Assembly: GCF_000153405.2 (NCBI RefSeq)
Contig: NC_020802.1
Span: forward strand, 143,883 to 207,882
Source: Psychromonas sp. CNPT3
GTDB taxonomy: Bacteria > Pseudomonadota > Gammaproteobacteria > Enterobacterales > Psychromonadaceae
Direction: 5' to 3'
DNA: 64,000 bases
Below, in pieces: positions 54,929 to 63,276 of this stretch. A program made the position numbers and the translations under genes. The notes under the pieces were generated by a model. That model saw only the letters and a program-made list of their open reading frames with translations, was not told the DNA's origin and searched no databases. Positions within the stretch are counted from its first letter, which is position 1; the number at the start of each line of letters is the position of its first letter.

Positions 54929-55691
54929 AATCTGCTCCTTTTTGAAATTGTTGATAAAACTGCATGTTCTTTTTGAGTTGCGTACTATTTAAGTCTTTAC
55001 TGGCTAATGACTTTGCGCCCTTAAGATTGCCTTGCATAGCAAACGCTAAGGCCAAATTTTGGCGTATTTTTACTGTGCTTTTCCCTGATAAGTAAATGGG
55101 GTAGAGCATCGCAACCCCCTTTTCTGGCTGTTTATCTAAGATCCAAGCTAATGCTAAATTATTGCGATATTGAAGGTTCGCAGGCGTTATCGCCAGCGCA
55201 TTAATAAAGGCGCCACGCGCTAAAGTGAATTTGTCTCCTAAGGCGTAACATAGCCCAAGGCTATTTTGCACTAGCGCATCATTAGGATCTATTTTACTCG
55301 CTTGTTGTAATAACGATAACGCGCTATCGCGTTCAAGGAGCGCTAATTTAGCACGTCCTTGCTCTCCTAATATTTTGGCGGGAACACTGATTTTTTTGGC
55401 ATTAAGTAGGGCGCTGGCTTTATCTAAATAATGTAAAGCAAGTTGTGCATCGGGCATTTGGTTATAGGCACGCCCGATCAAATAGAGTAAGTCAGTATCT
55501 TCTGGTTGTTTAGATAATAGGTCTCGATATAAGGTAATACCTTTATCGATATGTCCGGCTTCTATGGAGATACGCGCTAAATCGCGTTCATCTATTTTTT
55601 TGTTTTGCTGCGCGTCCGTGCTCACGCAGGCAGAGAGCGTAAAACAAAATACAACGCTTAGCAGAGTGTTTGAAATGCGCTTTAAAATCAT
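54906..55691 (-). CDS. tadD: TadD, TPR lipoprotein
   Basis: 261 residues with a lipobox (LSVVFCFTLSAC) and several tetratricopeptide repeats (for example DTDLLYLIGRAYNQMPDAQLAL, NALVQNSLGLCYALGDKFTLARGAFINAL). Expected to act as a pilotin-like partner of the secretin. Overlaps tadC and tadE. Confidence 0.82.
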   Translation of the reverse strand: MILKRISNTLLSVVFCFTLSACVSTDAQQNKKIDERDLARISIEAGHIDKGITLYRDLLSKQPEDTDLLYLIGRAYNQMPDAQLALHYLDKASALLNAKKISVPAKILGEQGRAKLALLERDSALSLLQQASKIDPNDALVQNSLGLCYALGDKFTLARGAFINALAITPANLQYRNNLALAWILDKQPEKGVAMLYPIYLSGKSTVKIRQNLALAFAMQGNLKGAKSLASKDLNSTQLKKNMQFYQQFQKGADFAPITTP

Positions 55692-56554
55692 AGTTCCCCC
55701 AAGGTGCTTAAGAGTGAAATAAAGGTAGGTGCAACGATCAGCACGACGACGGGTAACATGACTAATAGTACTAAAGGTAATGCCATTTTCGCGGGGATCT
55801 TTCCGACTTTTTCTTCTAGCGATAGATATTGTTTTTGACGGCTATCTGTTGCTATCAAACGCAGCGTTTGCGCAATAGATCCTCCGTATTTTTCAGCTTG
55901 TGATAAAGAGATCACCAGATTTTCTATCTCTACGACAGCGCAGCGATTGGCTAAGTTTTTTAATGCGCGTGAGCGTGGTTCGAGTAAACGAAGCTCGACT
56001 TCTGTTATTAGCCATTGGCGTGATAACTCAGGGCAAATCTGATACATTTCTTGGCCGACACGGCCAAACATGGCTTCAAGTGTTAGCCCAGATTCTACAC
56101 AAATAACCATTAAATCAAGCGCGTCAGGTGTTGCTAATGCAATATTTGAAGTGATACGTTTAGCGCGAGCAATAAGCCATCTTTCACACACCATGCCACT
56201 TATCATTGCAACAATGGCAGCTTCAGCAAGCACTAAAGAGGTTAAAGAAAAATGTTTATAGCCAAGATAAGCTCCAAAGCAAAGCAACATAAAAACAAGT
56301 TTAAACAGGCGAAAATAGAGGCTTGCATTGTCGTTATTAAAGCCTGCCCGTAGTAGCTGTATGTTGAGTTTTTTGTTCACTTTTAAAGTGGGTAAAAACG
56401 CGAACAAAGAGGTGCTTTTTGGTGAAAAGTTAGGGTTTAAAATACTCAATCTTTGCACAATCAGATCGCGTTGATGGGCAAGCTGATAGCATAATATGCT
56501 GCTCAGGATCCCTAAGCTTAAAAAGAGTAAGGTACCCATAAACAATACAGTCAT
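55688..56554 (-). CDS. tadC: TadC, inner-membrane platform protein
   Basis: 288 residues of the T2SSF family: N-terminal and C-terminal membrane segments around a helical domain, with CVESGLTLEAMFGRVGQEM and LSQAEKYGGSIAQTLR. With TadB it forms the platform on which TadA acts. 4-bp overlaps with tadB and tadD. Confidence 0.88.
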   Translation of the reverse strand: MTVLFMGTLLFLSLGILSSILCYQLAHQRDLIVQRLSILNPNFSPKSTSLFAFLPTLKVNKKLNIQLLRAGFNNDNASLYFRLFKLVFMLLCFGAYLGYKHFSLTSLVLAEAAIVAMISGMVCERWLIARAKRITSNIALATPDALDLMVICVESGLTLEAMFGRVGQEMYQICPELSRQWLITEVELRLLEPRSRALKNLANRCAVVEIENLVISLSQAEKYGGSIAQTLRLIATDSRQKQYLSLEEKVGKIPAKMALPLVLLVMLPVVVLIVAPTFISLLSTLGEL

Positions 56555-57477
56555 TGTGCTCTTACCTTGGTTAATACATTAATGATACCTAACCCTAAGG
56601 CCATGCTACCGATAACGTACATTAAAACGTCGTTTCCGGTGGGGGTGTCGGTGAGCACTGCAAAAGAGGCGGGTGATTTGAAATACATCACGCTAATTAA
56701 ACATAAGGGTAAGCATGCGAGTACTAACGCTGTCATGCGAGGCTCGGCAGTTAAACTTTTTATTTTCATTTTAATGGCATGATTGTTATGTAAAGTGCGA
56801 CTTAAGCTGTGTAGCACTTCACGCAGTTGTCCGCCATTTTCTTGGTTTAAAATCAGTGCAACACTAAAAAAATGGAATCCTGAATAAGGGAGTCGATAGG
56901 TGCTTTGTTGTAATGCTTGTTTAAGGCTTATCCCTATTTCTAAGCGATCACGTAATAAAGAAAACTCATGCGCGAGTAAGCCCTGTTGATATTCAGGCAC
57001 TTGCGCAATGGCTTGTGGCACTGAAATTCCGGCAGCCACTGCACGTGAAATTTGCTCAATGACCTGTGGGAAGCTATGTTCAAATTCTTTTATTTGTTGC
57101 GCGCGAATAAACCAATAACTGATCAAAAAAGCGATAACAGGCACAACAACTAAAAGTAGCAAGCGACTGTAGATATTAAATGAGGCACTGAAATACCAAG
57201 TCACGCCGCAAATCAATAAAAGAGATAAGATCAGTTTTTTCCGATTGTGTGCAAATAAAGCATCAATACGCGTACTGATATTTTTGAATAAATGCGCCAA
57301 AGGACTTAATTTTTTTTGCCAATGAAACAGATGCGAGTCTGCGCGCACCTGTGTGTGCTTGGATAATTGACGTAAACGTTTTTTGACGCAATGCGATTGT
57401 TGATATTCTTGCCAACCTAAATATACCGATACCAGTATAAAAAGAGAGAAAACAAACAGGGCTGCGAGAATGATCAT
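56551..57477 (-). CDS. tadB: TadB, inner-membrane platform protein
   Basis: 308 residues of the T2SSF family: membrane segments near the start and end and a soluble helical GSPII-F domain with AVAAGISVPQAIAQV and LRDRLEIGISLKQAL. Partner of TadC and TadA. Overlaps tadA by 4 bp. Confidence 0.88.
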   Translation of the reverse strand: MIILAALFVFSLFILVSVYLGWQEYQQSHCVKKRLRQLSKHTQVRADSHLFHWQKKLSPLAHLFKNISTRIDALFAHNRKKLILSLLLICGVTWYFSASFNIYSRLLLLVVVPVIAFLISYWFIRAQQIKEFEHSFPQVIEQISRAVAAGISVPQAIAQVPEYQQGLLAHEFSLLRDRLEIGISLKQALQQSTYRLPYSGFHFFSVALILNQENGGQLREVLHSLSRTLHNNHAIKMKIKSLTAEPRMTALVLACLPLCLISVMYFKSPASFAVLTDTPTGNDVLMYVIGSMALGLGIINVLTKVRAQ

Positions 57478-58841
57478 GCGTGTATACCCATCGCGCTTTT
57501 GAGTTGCTTGGTTAAATTGTAGTAATGGGCTTTTTCTGCAAAACGCGGTAACGTTTTACTACAGATAAATTGGCCAGAAATATTACCTTCTAAATCTTGA
57601 GATTGCTTTTCAAAATGGAATAAGTCTTGGCTTAAATACTGCTCGCCTTCAAGTCCGACTAATTCGGTGATATTTACAACACGTCTTTTACCATCACGCA
57701 TGCGCTCAATTTGGATCACAATATTAATGGTACTGGCAATTTGTCTGCGTAGGGCCGTTAAAGGCAATTGTGCTTCGGACATCAGGAGCATGTTTTCTAA
57801 ACGGATCAAGGCATCAATAGGGCTATTCGCATGCAGTGTACACATTGAGCCATCATGGCCTGTATTCATTGCTTGCATCATATCAAAGGCTTCTGCGCCG
57901 CGGATCTCACCTAAAATAATACGATCGGGGCGCATACGTAATGCATTTTTAAGCAAGATAGATTGATCTATCGCCACTAAGCCTTCCATATTGCTGGGAC
58001 GTGTTTCGATGCTGACTACATGGGGTTGCATAAGTTTTAATTCAGCTGCATCTTCAATGGTAATAATGCGCTCATCGGGTGAAATGCCAAACGAGATAGC
58101 GTTAAGCAGTGTGGTTTTCCCTGCGCCAGTCCCGCCGGAGATTAAAACATTCACGCGGCAACGTGCAATAACATCAAGTAATGATGCCATCTCATCTGAC
58201 ATGGCGCCAAGGGCTGCTAACTGTTGCAAACTATGCTTGTTATCGCTGAATTTACGAATAGAAATACAGGTGCCATTGAGCGCTAATGGTGGGATCAAAA
58301 TATTGACGCGACTCCCATCGGCTAAACGTGCATCAACCATCGGACTACTTTCATCAATGCGTCTGCCAACGCCACTGACTATTCTGCGTGCTAAATTTAG
58401 AAGGTGATCTTCATTTCTAAAACGAATATCAGTGCGCTTTAATTTACCATGGGTTTCAATAAAAACCTCATTAGGTCCATTTACCATAATATCGGTGACG
58501 TCGGGATCATCGAGTAAACATTGTAAGGGGCCCAAGCCGAGCATTTCATTAACTAATTGATCGCTAATCTTTTTTTGCTCTTGTGCGCCAATCGGAAATT
58601 GATGTTGGTAAGCAATCTCACCGACGGCTTCAAAAGTGCGCTTTTCTAGCTCTTCTCGTGATAGTTTTATCACCACAGCAGGCTCAATTGCTTGCATTAC
58701 TTCACTTTGGATCAAGCTAAAGCGTGATAACTGGCGCGCGACATCTGTTGCCGATTTGTTTTCGGGCGCGCGCGTGGCTTGCTGCGGGTTATTGTTGACG
58801 ACGGGCAACGTGTGGCTTGGGTTAGAAGGCTGTCCAAACAT
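57474..58841 (-). CDS. tadA: TadA, pilus assembly ATPase
   Basis: 455 residues from the ATG at 58841, in a TAATG arrangement with the tadZ stop and with AAGGAA 6 nt upstream; an earlier ATG at 58859 is possible. Secretion-ATPase motifs: Walker A SGGTGAGKTTLLNA, Asp box (ERIITIEDAAELKL), Walker B RPDRIILGEIRGAEAFDMM and a His box. Powers extension and perhaps retraction of the Flp pilus. Confidence 0.95.
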   Translation of the reverse strand: MFGQPSNPSHTLPVVNNNPQQATRAPENKSATDVARQLSRFSLIQSEVMQAIEPAVVIKLSREELEKRTFEAVGEIAYQHQFPIGAQEQKKISDQLVNEMLGLGPLQCLLDDPDVTDIMVNGPNEVFIETHGKLKRTDIRFRNEDHLLNLARRIVSGVGRRIDESSPMVDARLADGSRVNILIPPLALNGTCISIRKFSDNKHSLQQLAALGAMSDEMASLLDVIARCRVNVLISGGTGAGKTTLLNAISFGISPDERIITIEDAAELKLMQPHVVSIETRPSNMEGLVAIDQSILLKNALRMRPDRIILGEIRGAEAFDMMQAMNTGHDGSMCTLHANSPIDALIRLENMLLMSEAQLPLTALRRQIASTINIVIQIERMRDGKRRVVNITELVGLEGEQYLSQDLFHFEKQSQDLEGNISGQFICSKTLPRFAEKAHYYNLTKQLKSAMGIHA

Positions 58842-60061
58842 TATGCTTTCCTTAGCCATTGTTGCAAGAGAGAGGGCTGCGCGCTGACGCTGTTCCCTGC
58901 TATCAAGGCATGTAATTGTTTAAAGGCTAAGCGTAACTTTTTATGGCGCGTAAAGGCGGGTACGCCAAGTGTGGTTGAAGCCAGCATGTCATCAGGGCAG
59001 TATGGGATCTCAATATCGGGTTTTTTACCCAGTGTTTGTGCAACATCAATCGCTGAAATCAAAGATGATTTTTCAGGTTTTGTGTGATTTAAAACTAATA
59101 TAATGCGCAAGTTATCACGGTTTTTTAATTTATCTAATAATTGCTGAGTATGACGAATTGAAGATAACGTGGGTTGCATTACCACTAAACAAACATCCGC
59201 ACTTGCCAGTGCTTCAAAGCCAAGACTGTCGCGTAAACTAAAAGAGGGGATATCCCAGAGGAGATAATGCACTTGTTTTTGGCAAAAAAGAGAGATCTCA
59301 TCAAAGGCTAACAGTCCCGGCCAGAAAGATTGTTCGAGTTGTTGGCTATAGCCACTAAATAGCACCAAGTTATCGGTTACTTTAATTGCGCTACGTTTAA
59401 AAACCAGGGGCTCTAAGCGATCTGGAAATTGAAGCATTTCAATTAAACGGTTATTCGCACTGACATTAAAATGTAAGTCTAAATCCCCGCTCACAAAATC
59501 CAAATCAGCACAGGCAACCTGCTGTTTTTTATCTTCGGCTAATTGCCAAGCAAGGTTACTAAGGATAGTACTACAACCCGCGCCCCCTTTTGCACTGGCA
59601 ACGCTGATACGTAGACCTTGTTGTTTTTTATTGGTGCCACTAATTTCGGTATTGGCATTTAAAACAAGGTGAATAGCTTCATTTAACAAATCAGCTTGTA
59701 AGGGTAATGTTAGATACTCCGTTACCCCTATTTTTAATAAATCACGATAAAAATTAATACTGTCATTTTCGCCCATTACAATTAAAGGTAGGTTTAATGT
59801 TGCAGTGAGTTGGCGGATTAATTTTTTTGCATCCATATCATTAAAGGCACGTAAATCCATGATTAAAAAGGATGGTTGTCCATATGTCGCACAATGATCT
59901 TGTATATTTTGAGGATCATTTTGATAGTGAAAGTGTTGCGTTATCCCCATGCTTTTCAAATGAGATGAAAATAATCTGGCTAAATCCGCGTCTTTTGTCA
60001 CATAAAGACAAGATGCATTAGACAATGAAGAGGTACTTATATTGGCATTTTTTTGCATCAT
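58841..60061 (-). CDS. tadZ: TadZ/CpaE, ParA-like localisation protein
   Basis: 406 residues. N-terminal atypical receiver-like domain (LIMDLRAFNDMDAKKLIRQL) and a C-terminal MinD/ParA ATPase domain with deviant Walker A SAKGGAGCSTILSNLAWQL and LLWDIPSF. In Tad systems it marks the assembly site at a cell pole. Start at 60061 or the adjacent ATG (60058), following AGGAAA. Confidence 0.88.
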   Translation of the reverse strand: MMQKNANISTSSLSNASCLYVTKDADLARLFSSHLKSMGITQHFHYQNDPQNIQDHCATYGQPSFLIMDLRAFNDMDAKKLIRQLTATLNLPLIVMGENDSINFYRDLLKIGVTEYLTLPLQADLLNEAIHLVLNANTEISGTNKKQQGLRISVASAKGGAGCSTILSNLAWQLAEDKKQQVACADLDFVSGDLDLHFNVSANNRLIEMLQFPDRLEPLVFKRSAIKVTDNLVLFSGYSQQLEQSFWPGLLAFDEISLFCQKQVHYLLWDIPSFSLRDSLGFEALASADVCLVVMQPTLSSIRHTQQLLDKLKNRDNLRIILVLNHTKPEKSSLISAIDVAQTLGKKPDIEIPYCPDDMLASTTLGVPAFTRHKKLRLAFKQLHALIAGNSVSAQPSLLQQWLRKA

Positions 60062-60696
60062 TAGTTTCCTGTGGATCCAGACATCGCACCCGAAATAGGT
60101 GATGATTGATTGAGTCGTTGCGTCGGTTGGCTGTAGTAACTCTCAATAATAGAGACTGCTTTTCTGCCTTCCATCGGTGCTAATGTGGCACTGCGTAATA
60201 ATTCTCTCGGGTTGGCAATCATTAACGCGAGTGCATTACTATTAGCACAACCAAAATTAGGATTTCGTTTAAAATTATTGAGAATGATACTGGCATCTTT
60301 TTGAGCTTGGCAGTGCCGCGCTAAGGCGCGGTAAGATTCAACAACAAAGGTAAAATCTGCTGCTGATGCCTGTTGTTTTTCTTGTGGCCCGCTGAATATC
60401 TCTAGTTGATCTGCCGTGATACGCCATGTTTTTAAGAGTTTTTGGAGTTGTTTTTTTTGCGCCATGCCCGCACGAGTATGTAACGTTAAACGCACTCTTA
60501 AATTACTTGGGTCGCCTCGTTTGGAGAAAAACTGCTGTAATGTTTTTTTGTCGAGCGTATTTAATGTATTGCCTTGTAGTGTTAAGGCAAACTGATCCGT
60601 TAATACTTGTACTGGGATCTCGGGTGCATGGGGCATCGGTTGGCTGGTACACGCTAATAAGGCGCTACTGAGTAATATTGTGAGTAATAGTCGCAT
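60061..60696 (-). CDS. CpaD-family pilus lipoprotein
   Basis: 211 residues with a lipobox (ILLSSALLAC) and a CpaD-like domain; NPNFGCANSNALALMIANPRELLRSATLAPMEGRKA is the characteristic CpaD motif (cysteine with N/D/A-L-A pattern). CpaD proteins lie in the outer membrane or periplasm and support the secretin. One gene between rcpA and tadZ, the position of rcpB/tadZ-adjacent genes in Pasteurellaceae. Confidence 0.8.
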   Translation of the reverse strand: MRLLLTILLSSALLACTSQPMPHAPEIPVQVLTDQFALTLQGNTLNTLDKKTLQQFFSKRGDPSNLRVRLTLHTRAGMAQKKQLQKLLKTWRITADQLEIFSGPQEKQQASAADFTFVVESYRALARHCQAQKDASIILNNFKRNPNFGCANSNALALMIANPRELLRSATLAPMEGRKAVSIIESYYSQPTQRLNQSSPISGAMSGSTGN

Positions 60697-60704
60697 GAGA
60701 TACC

Positions 60705-62084
60705 TTAGTAATAAAATCCGTTATCGCCCAGCAAACGAGGCTGAGAGGGGGTAGAAGAGAATGATCCCATAGTAGTGGGTGTCACTTTTTTATGAGGCCA
60801 AGCGAGCAAACGCTCAATATCGCTAAGAGGAAGAAGGCCATCGGTCGGCAAAGAAAATTTATCGCTTCGTGTCGGCTGCACTAAATAGACAGTGGCGATA
60901 ATGATAAGCTCAGTTTCTTCACGTTGAAATTCACTGGATCTAAATAACGCACCTAAAATAGGAATATCACCAAGTAGGGGTATTTTTTGTAATTGCTCTA
61001 TATCTTTAGATTGTAATAATCCGCCAATGGCAAAACTTTGGCCACTGGCGAGTTCAATCGTGGTCGATGCTTTACGGGTAATAAAGACAGGTAAAGAAGA
61101 GCCACCTATCTGTACATTGGTACGCGGTGCAATGGTGCTAACTTCAGGCTCTATTTGCAGACGGATACGATTAGCACTTAGTACGGTCGGCTTAAAATCT
61201 AAACGAACACCAAAAGGTTTATAGATAATATTGGCGCTATCGCCAAAGACAACGGGAAGAGGGATCTCACCACCCACTAAAAAGGATGCACGCTCGCCAC
61301 TGATAGCGGTTAGGTTGGGCTCGGCTAAAATAGAGATAAGGCCGTTGCTGGCTAAGGCATCAATCATTATTGAAAGGTCTGGAAACTTAACGTTGGGTAA
61401 CCAATTTTTAGTGCCAAAGGTACCTGAAATGGTGCCAATATTTTGCGCGCCCCACTTGATCCCTAATTTATTAGAGACATTACGTGACACTTCAGCAATG
61501 CGCACACGTAAATTGACTTGCGTCGGCATCGTGATCACTAACTGATTGATTAATTCTTGTGTATTTTGGGTAGATTGTGCGGACTCTCCGCCCTGTTGGT
61601 CGTCTTGAGCGCCACCTTCAGTAGCAGCACCTGCACTTTCTGATTTCCCTCCATTACTTGAGACGTAACCTTCGGCTAAACGCACAATTTTCTCAGCAAT
61701 ACTGGGGGTGCTGACTTGGCCTTTTAAAAAAAGTTTACCTGCAGTCGATTCGCTGTGCACCTGTGCATTTGGAAATTCATGTTTTATCAGGGCATTGAGC
61801 TCCTGCACATTATGATTTACTTTGACCGTGGCGGAATAAATCACATTTTCACGTGCATCGAGAACATATAAAGACGTTGAACCCACTCGTTTCCCAAAAA
61901 TCATTATTTTTGTGTTGGTTAAGGTTTGGTAATCGGCCACGCGATCACTGGCAATAAAAATAGATTTTGCTGTTTTAGGCAACACTAATAATTTTGCTTG
62001 ATCAAGTGTGACATTTAAGGTTTTAGCTTGTGCACTAAATGCGAGTAGAAAAAATAGAGATCCTGCTATGATGCTTTTTACCAT
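60705..62084 (-). CDS. rcpA: RcpA/CpaC outer-membrane secretin
   Basis: 459 residues with signal peptide (IIAGSLFFLLAFSAQA), an N-terminal pilus-secretin domain (VTLDQAKLLVLPKTAKSIFIAS), a BON/N1-like domain (about 100-150) and a secretin C-domain (AEPNLTAISGERASFLVGGEIPLP, FAIGGLLQSKDIEQLQKIPLLGDIPILGALFRS). Forms the channel for the Flp pilus. Overlaps rcpC by 7 bp. Confidence 0.92.
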   Translation of the reverse strand: MVKSIIAGSLFFLLAFSAQAKTLNVTLDQAKLLVLPKTAKSIFIASDRVADYQTLTNTKIMIFGKRVGSTSLYVLDARENVIYSATVKVNHNVQELNALIKHEFPNAQVHSESTAGKLFLKGQVSTPSIAEKIVRLAEGYVSSNGGKSESAGAATEGGAQDDQQGGESAQSTQNTQELINQLVITMPTQVNLRVRIAEVSRNVSNKLGIKWGAQNIGTISGTFGTKNWLPNVKFPDLSIMIDALASNGLISILAEPNLTAISGERASFLVGGEIPLPVVFGDSANIIYKPFGVRLDFKPTVLSANRIRLQIEPEVSTIAPRTNVQIGGSSLPVFITRKASTTIELASGQSFAIGGLLQSKDIEQLQKIPLLGDIPILGALFRSSEFQREETELIIIATVYLVQPTRSDKFSLPTDGLLPLSDIERLLAWPHKKVTPTTMGSFSSTPSQPRLLGDNGFYY

Positions 62085-62938
62085 TGTTCGCCACTCACTG
62101 TGTTTAAGACTTGTTTCTGTTTTGCTCTAAATTCAATTAAACCGATATCAGGCTGAACTTGTTTAATTTCAGGGAAAATATCGCCAATATCAACTTGTGT
62201 GTTTGCTAATATACTATTATCACTGCTATTTCTAAGTAGCATTGATAGCGTGCCCAACTGATTAGCTAAAATAACCGTATTGGCCTGTGCGGGTAGCACC
62301 TCTAAAGTGACCGCACTTTTTTCAGGGAGCATGCCTTTGTTTCTTTTTTTCTCTTCTTGGTAACGATCAATTTGTAGTGCATCGTTAAGGGCTAAAACGC
62401 GTACATTTTGCACAATGGTTTTTACATATAAGCTACGCGTTTCATTGCCTGTCGAGCGTAATTCTTTTTCTTTAGAAGCAAGCAGTAATACATCGACATG
62501 ATCCCCTGGGCGAATAAGACCCGAATTTGCGGTGATGTGATCAACGCCAACGGAGACAGCTCGGTATCCCGGGCGAAGTAGAACAGACAAGAACGCGCCA
62601 TCTTCAAGAGTTAAGAAATCCGATTGACTCATAATATGGCCGGCCGGAAGATCGCCGGTCACAATACTTTTTTTATAAGCTTTATTGTTAAAGTCTATTT
62701 TTTGAATGTAATCAATTTGCTCGGCTAAATCACTTTCAGGTACTTTTTTCCACGCAAAGATAGAGGCGCTATACAGGCGACCTGATTTTATTTCTTGAGA
62801 ACTTACAAGAATAGTAAGTGTTTTATTTTCTTCTTTTATCAGCGCCGGCGCGGTAGGCGAAGACACACTCATAAATAGTCCCAAGAGACCGATGAGTGAA
62901 ATAAAAACAGAAAAATACATTAAACGTTTTGCTGTCAT
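62078..62938 (-). CDS. rcpC: RcpC/CpaB, SAF-domain pilus assembly protein
   Basis: 286 residues: N-terminal membrane segment or signal, a SAF domain (KKVPESDL..., LRPGYRAVSVGVDHITANSGLIRPGDHVDVLLL) and a C-terminal RcpC/CpaB domain. Periplasmic assembly factor of Tad pili. It begins 60 bp after flp. Confidence 0.88.
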   Translation of the reverse strand: MTAKRLMYFSVFISLIGLLGLFMSVSSPTAPALIKEENKTLTILVSSQEIKSGRLYSASIFAWKKVPESDLAEQIDYIQKIDFNNKAYKKSIVTGDLPAGHIMSQSDFLTLEDGAFLSVLLRPGYRAVSVGVDHITANSGLIRPGDHVDVLLLASKEKELRSTGNETRSLYVKTIVQNVRVLALNDALQIDRYQEEKKRNKGMLPEKSAVTLEVLPAQANTVILANQLGTLSMLLRNSSDNSILANTQVDIGDIFPEIKQVQPDIGLIEFRAKQKQVLNTVSGEQW

Positions 62939-62998
62939 GATTAAATTTTCTTTTTTGCGTAAACAATAAGGCTCATACGTGAGTAATGAGAGTGTTTT

Positions 62999-63187
62999 TT
63001 ATTTTTCTTGAATGCTTTCAAGTTTGGTGACGACACTTTCAAAGGTACCGTTGATAGCCTGTGTTAATGAGCCGTCTTCACCTAAAAAGTTAAACATTAC
63101 AATCGACATAGCGGCGGCTAAAATAGCGTACTCAATGGCAGCAGCACCACGTTGTTTACTTTTGTTATTTATTTTTTTATTGTTCAT
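62999..63187 (-). CDS. flp: Flp type IVb pilin
   Basis: 62 residues. Basic leader NKKINNKSKQRG, then AAAIEYAILAAAMSIVMFNFLG: cleavage after the Gly with Glu and Tyr at mature +5/+6 is the Flp signature. Structural subunit of the Tad pilus. No prepilin peptidase gene (tadV/cpaA) lies between it and rcpC. A 16-bp hairpin upstream isolates it from the preceding gene, so it probably has its own promoter. Confidence 0.93.
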   Translation of the reverse strand: MNNKKINNKSKQRGAAAIEYAILAAAMSIVMFNFLGEDGSLTQAINGTFESVVTKLESIQEK

Positions 63188-63222
63188 TTTTATTCCTAAA
63201 GTAATTTCGTAAATAAAACGGT

Positions 63223-63258
63223 TAAGCAGCGTATCTGTTTAGACAGATACGCTGCTTA
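63223..63258 (-). terminator. Terminator upstream of flp
   Basis: Perfect 16-bp stem (63223-63238 and 63243-63258) with a 4-nt loop, followed on the minus strand by a GTTTTATT tail. It terminates the gene that runs off the window end and precedes flp. Confidence 0.85.
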
Positions 63259-63276
63259 GTTGTCATTAAAGGTATT

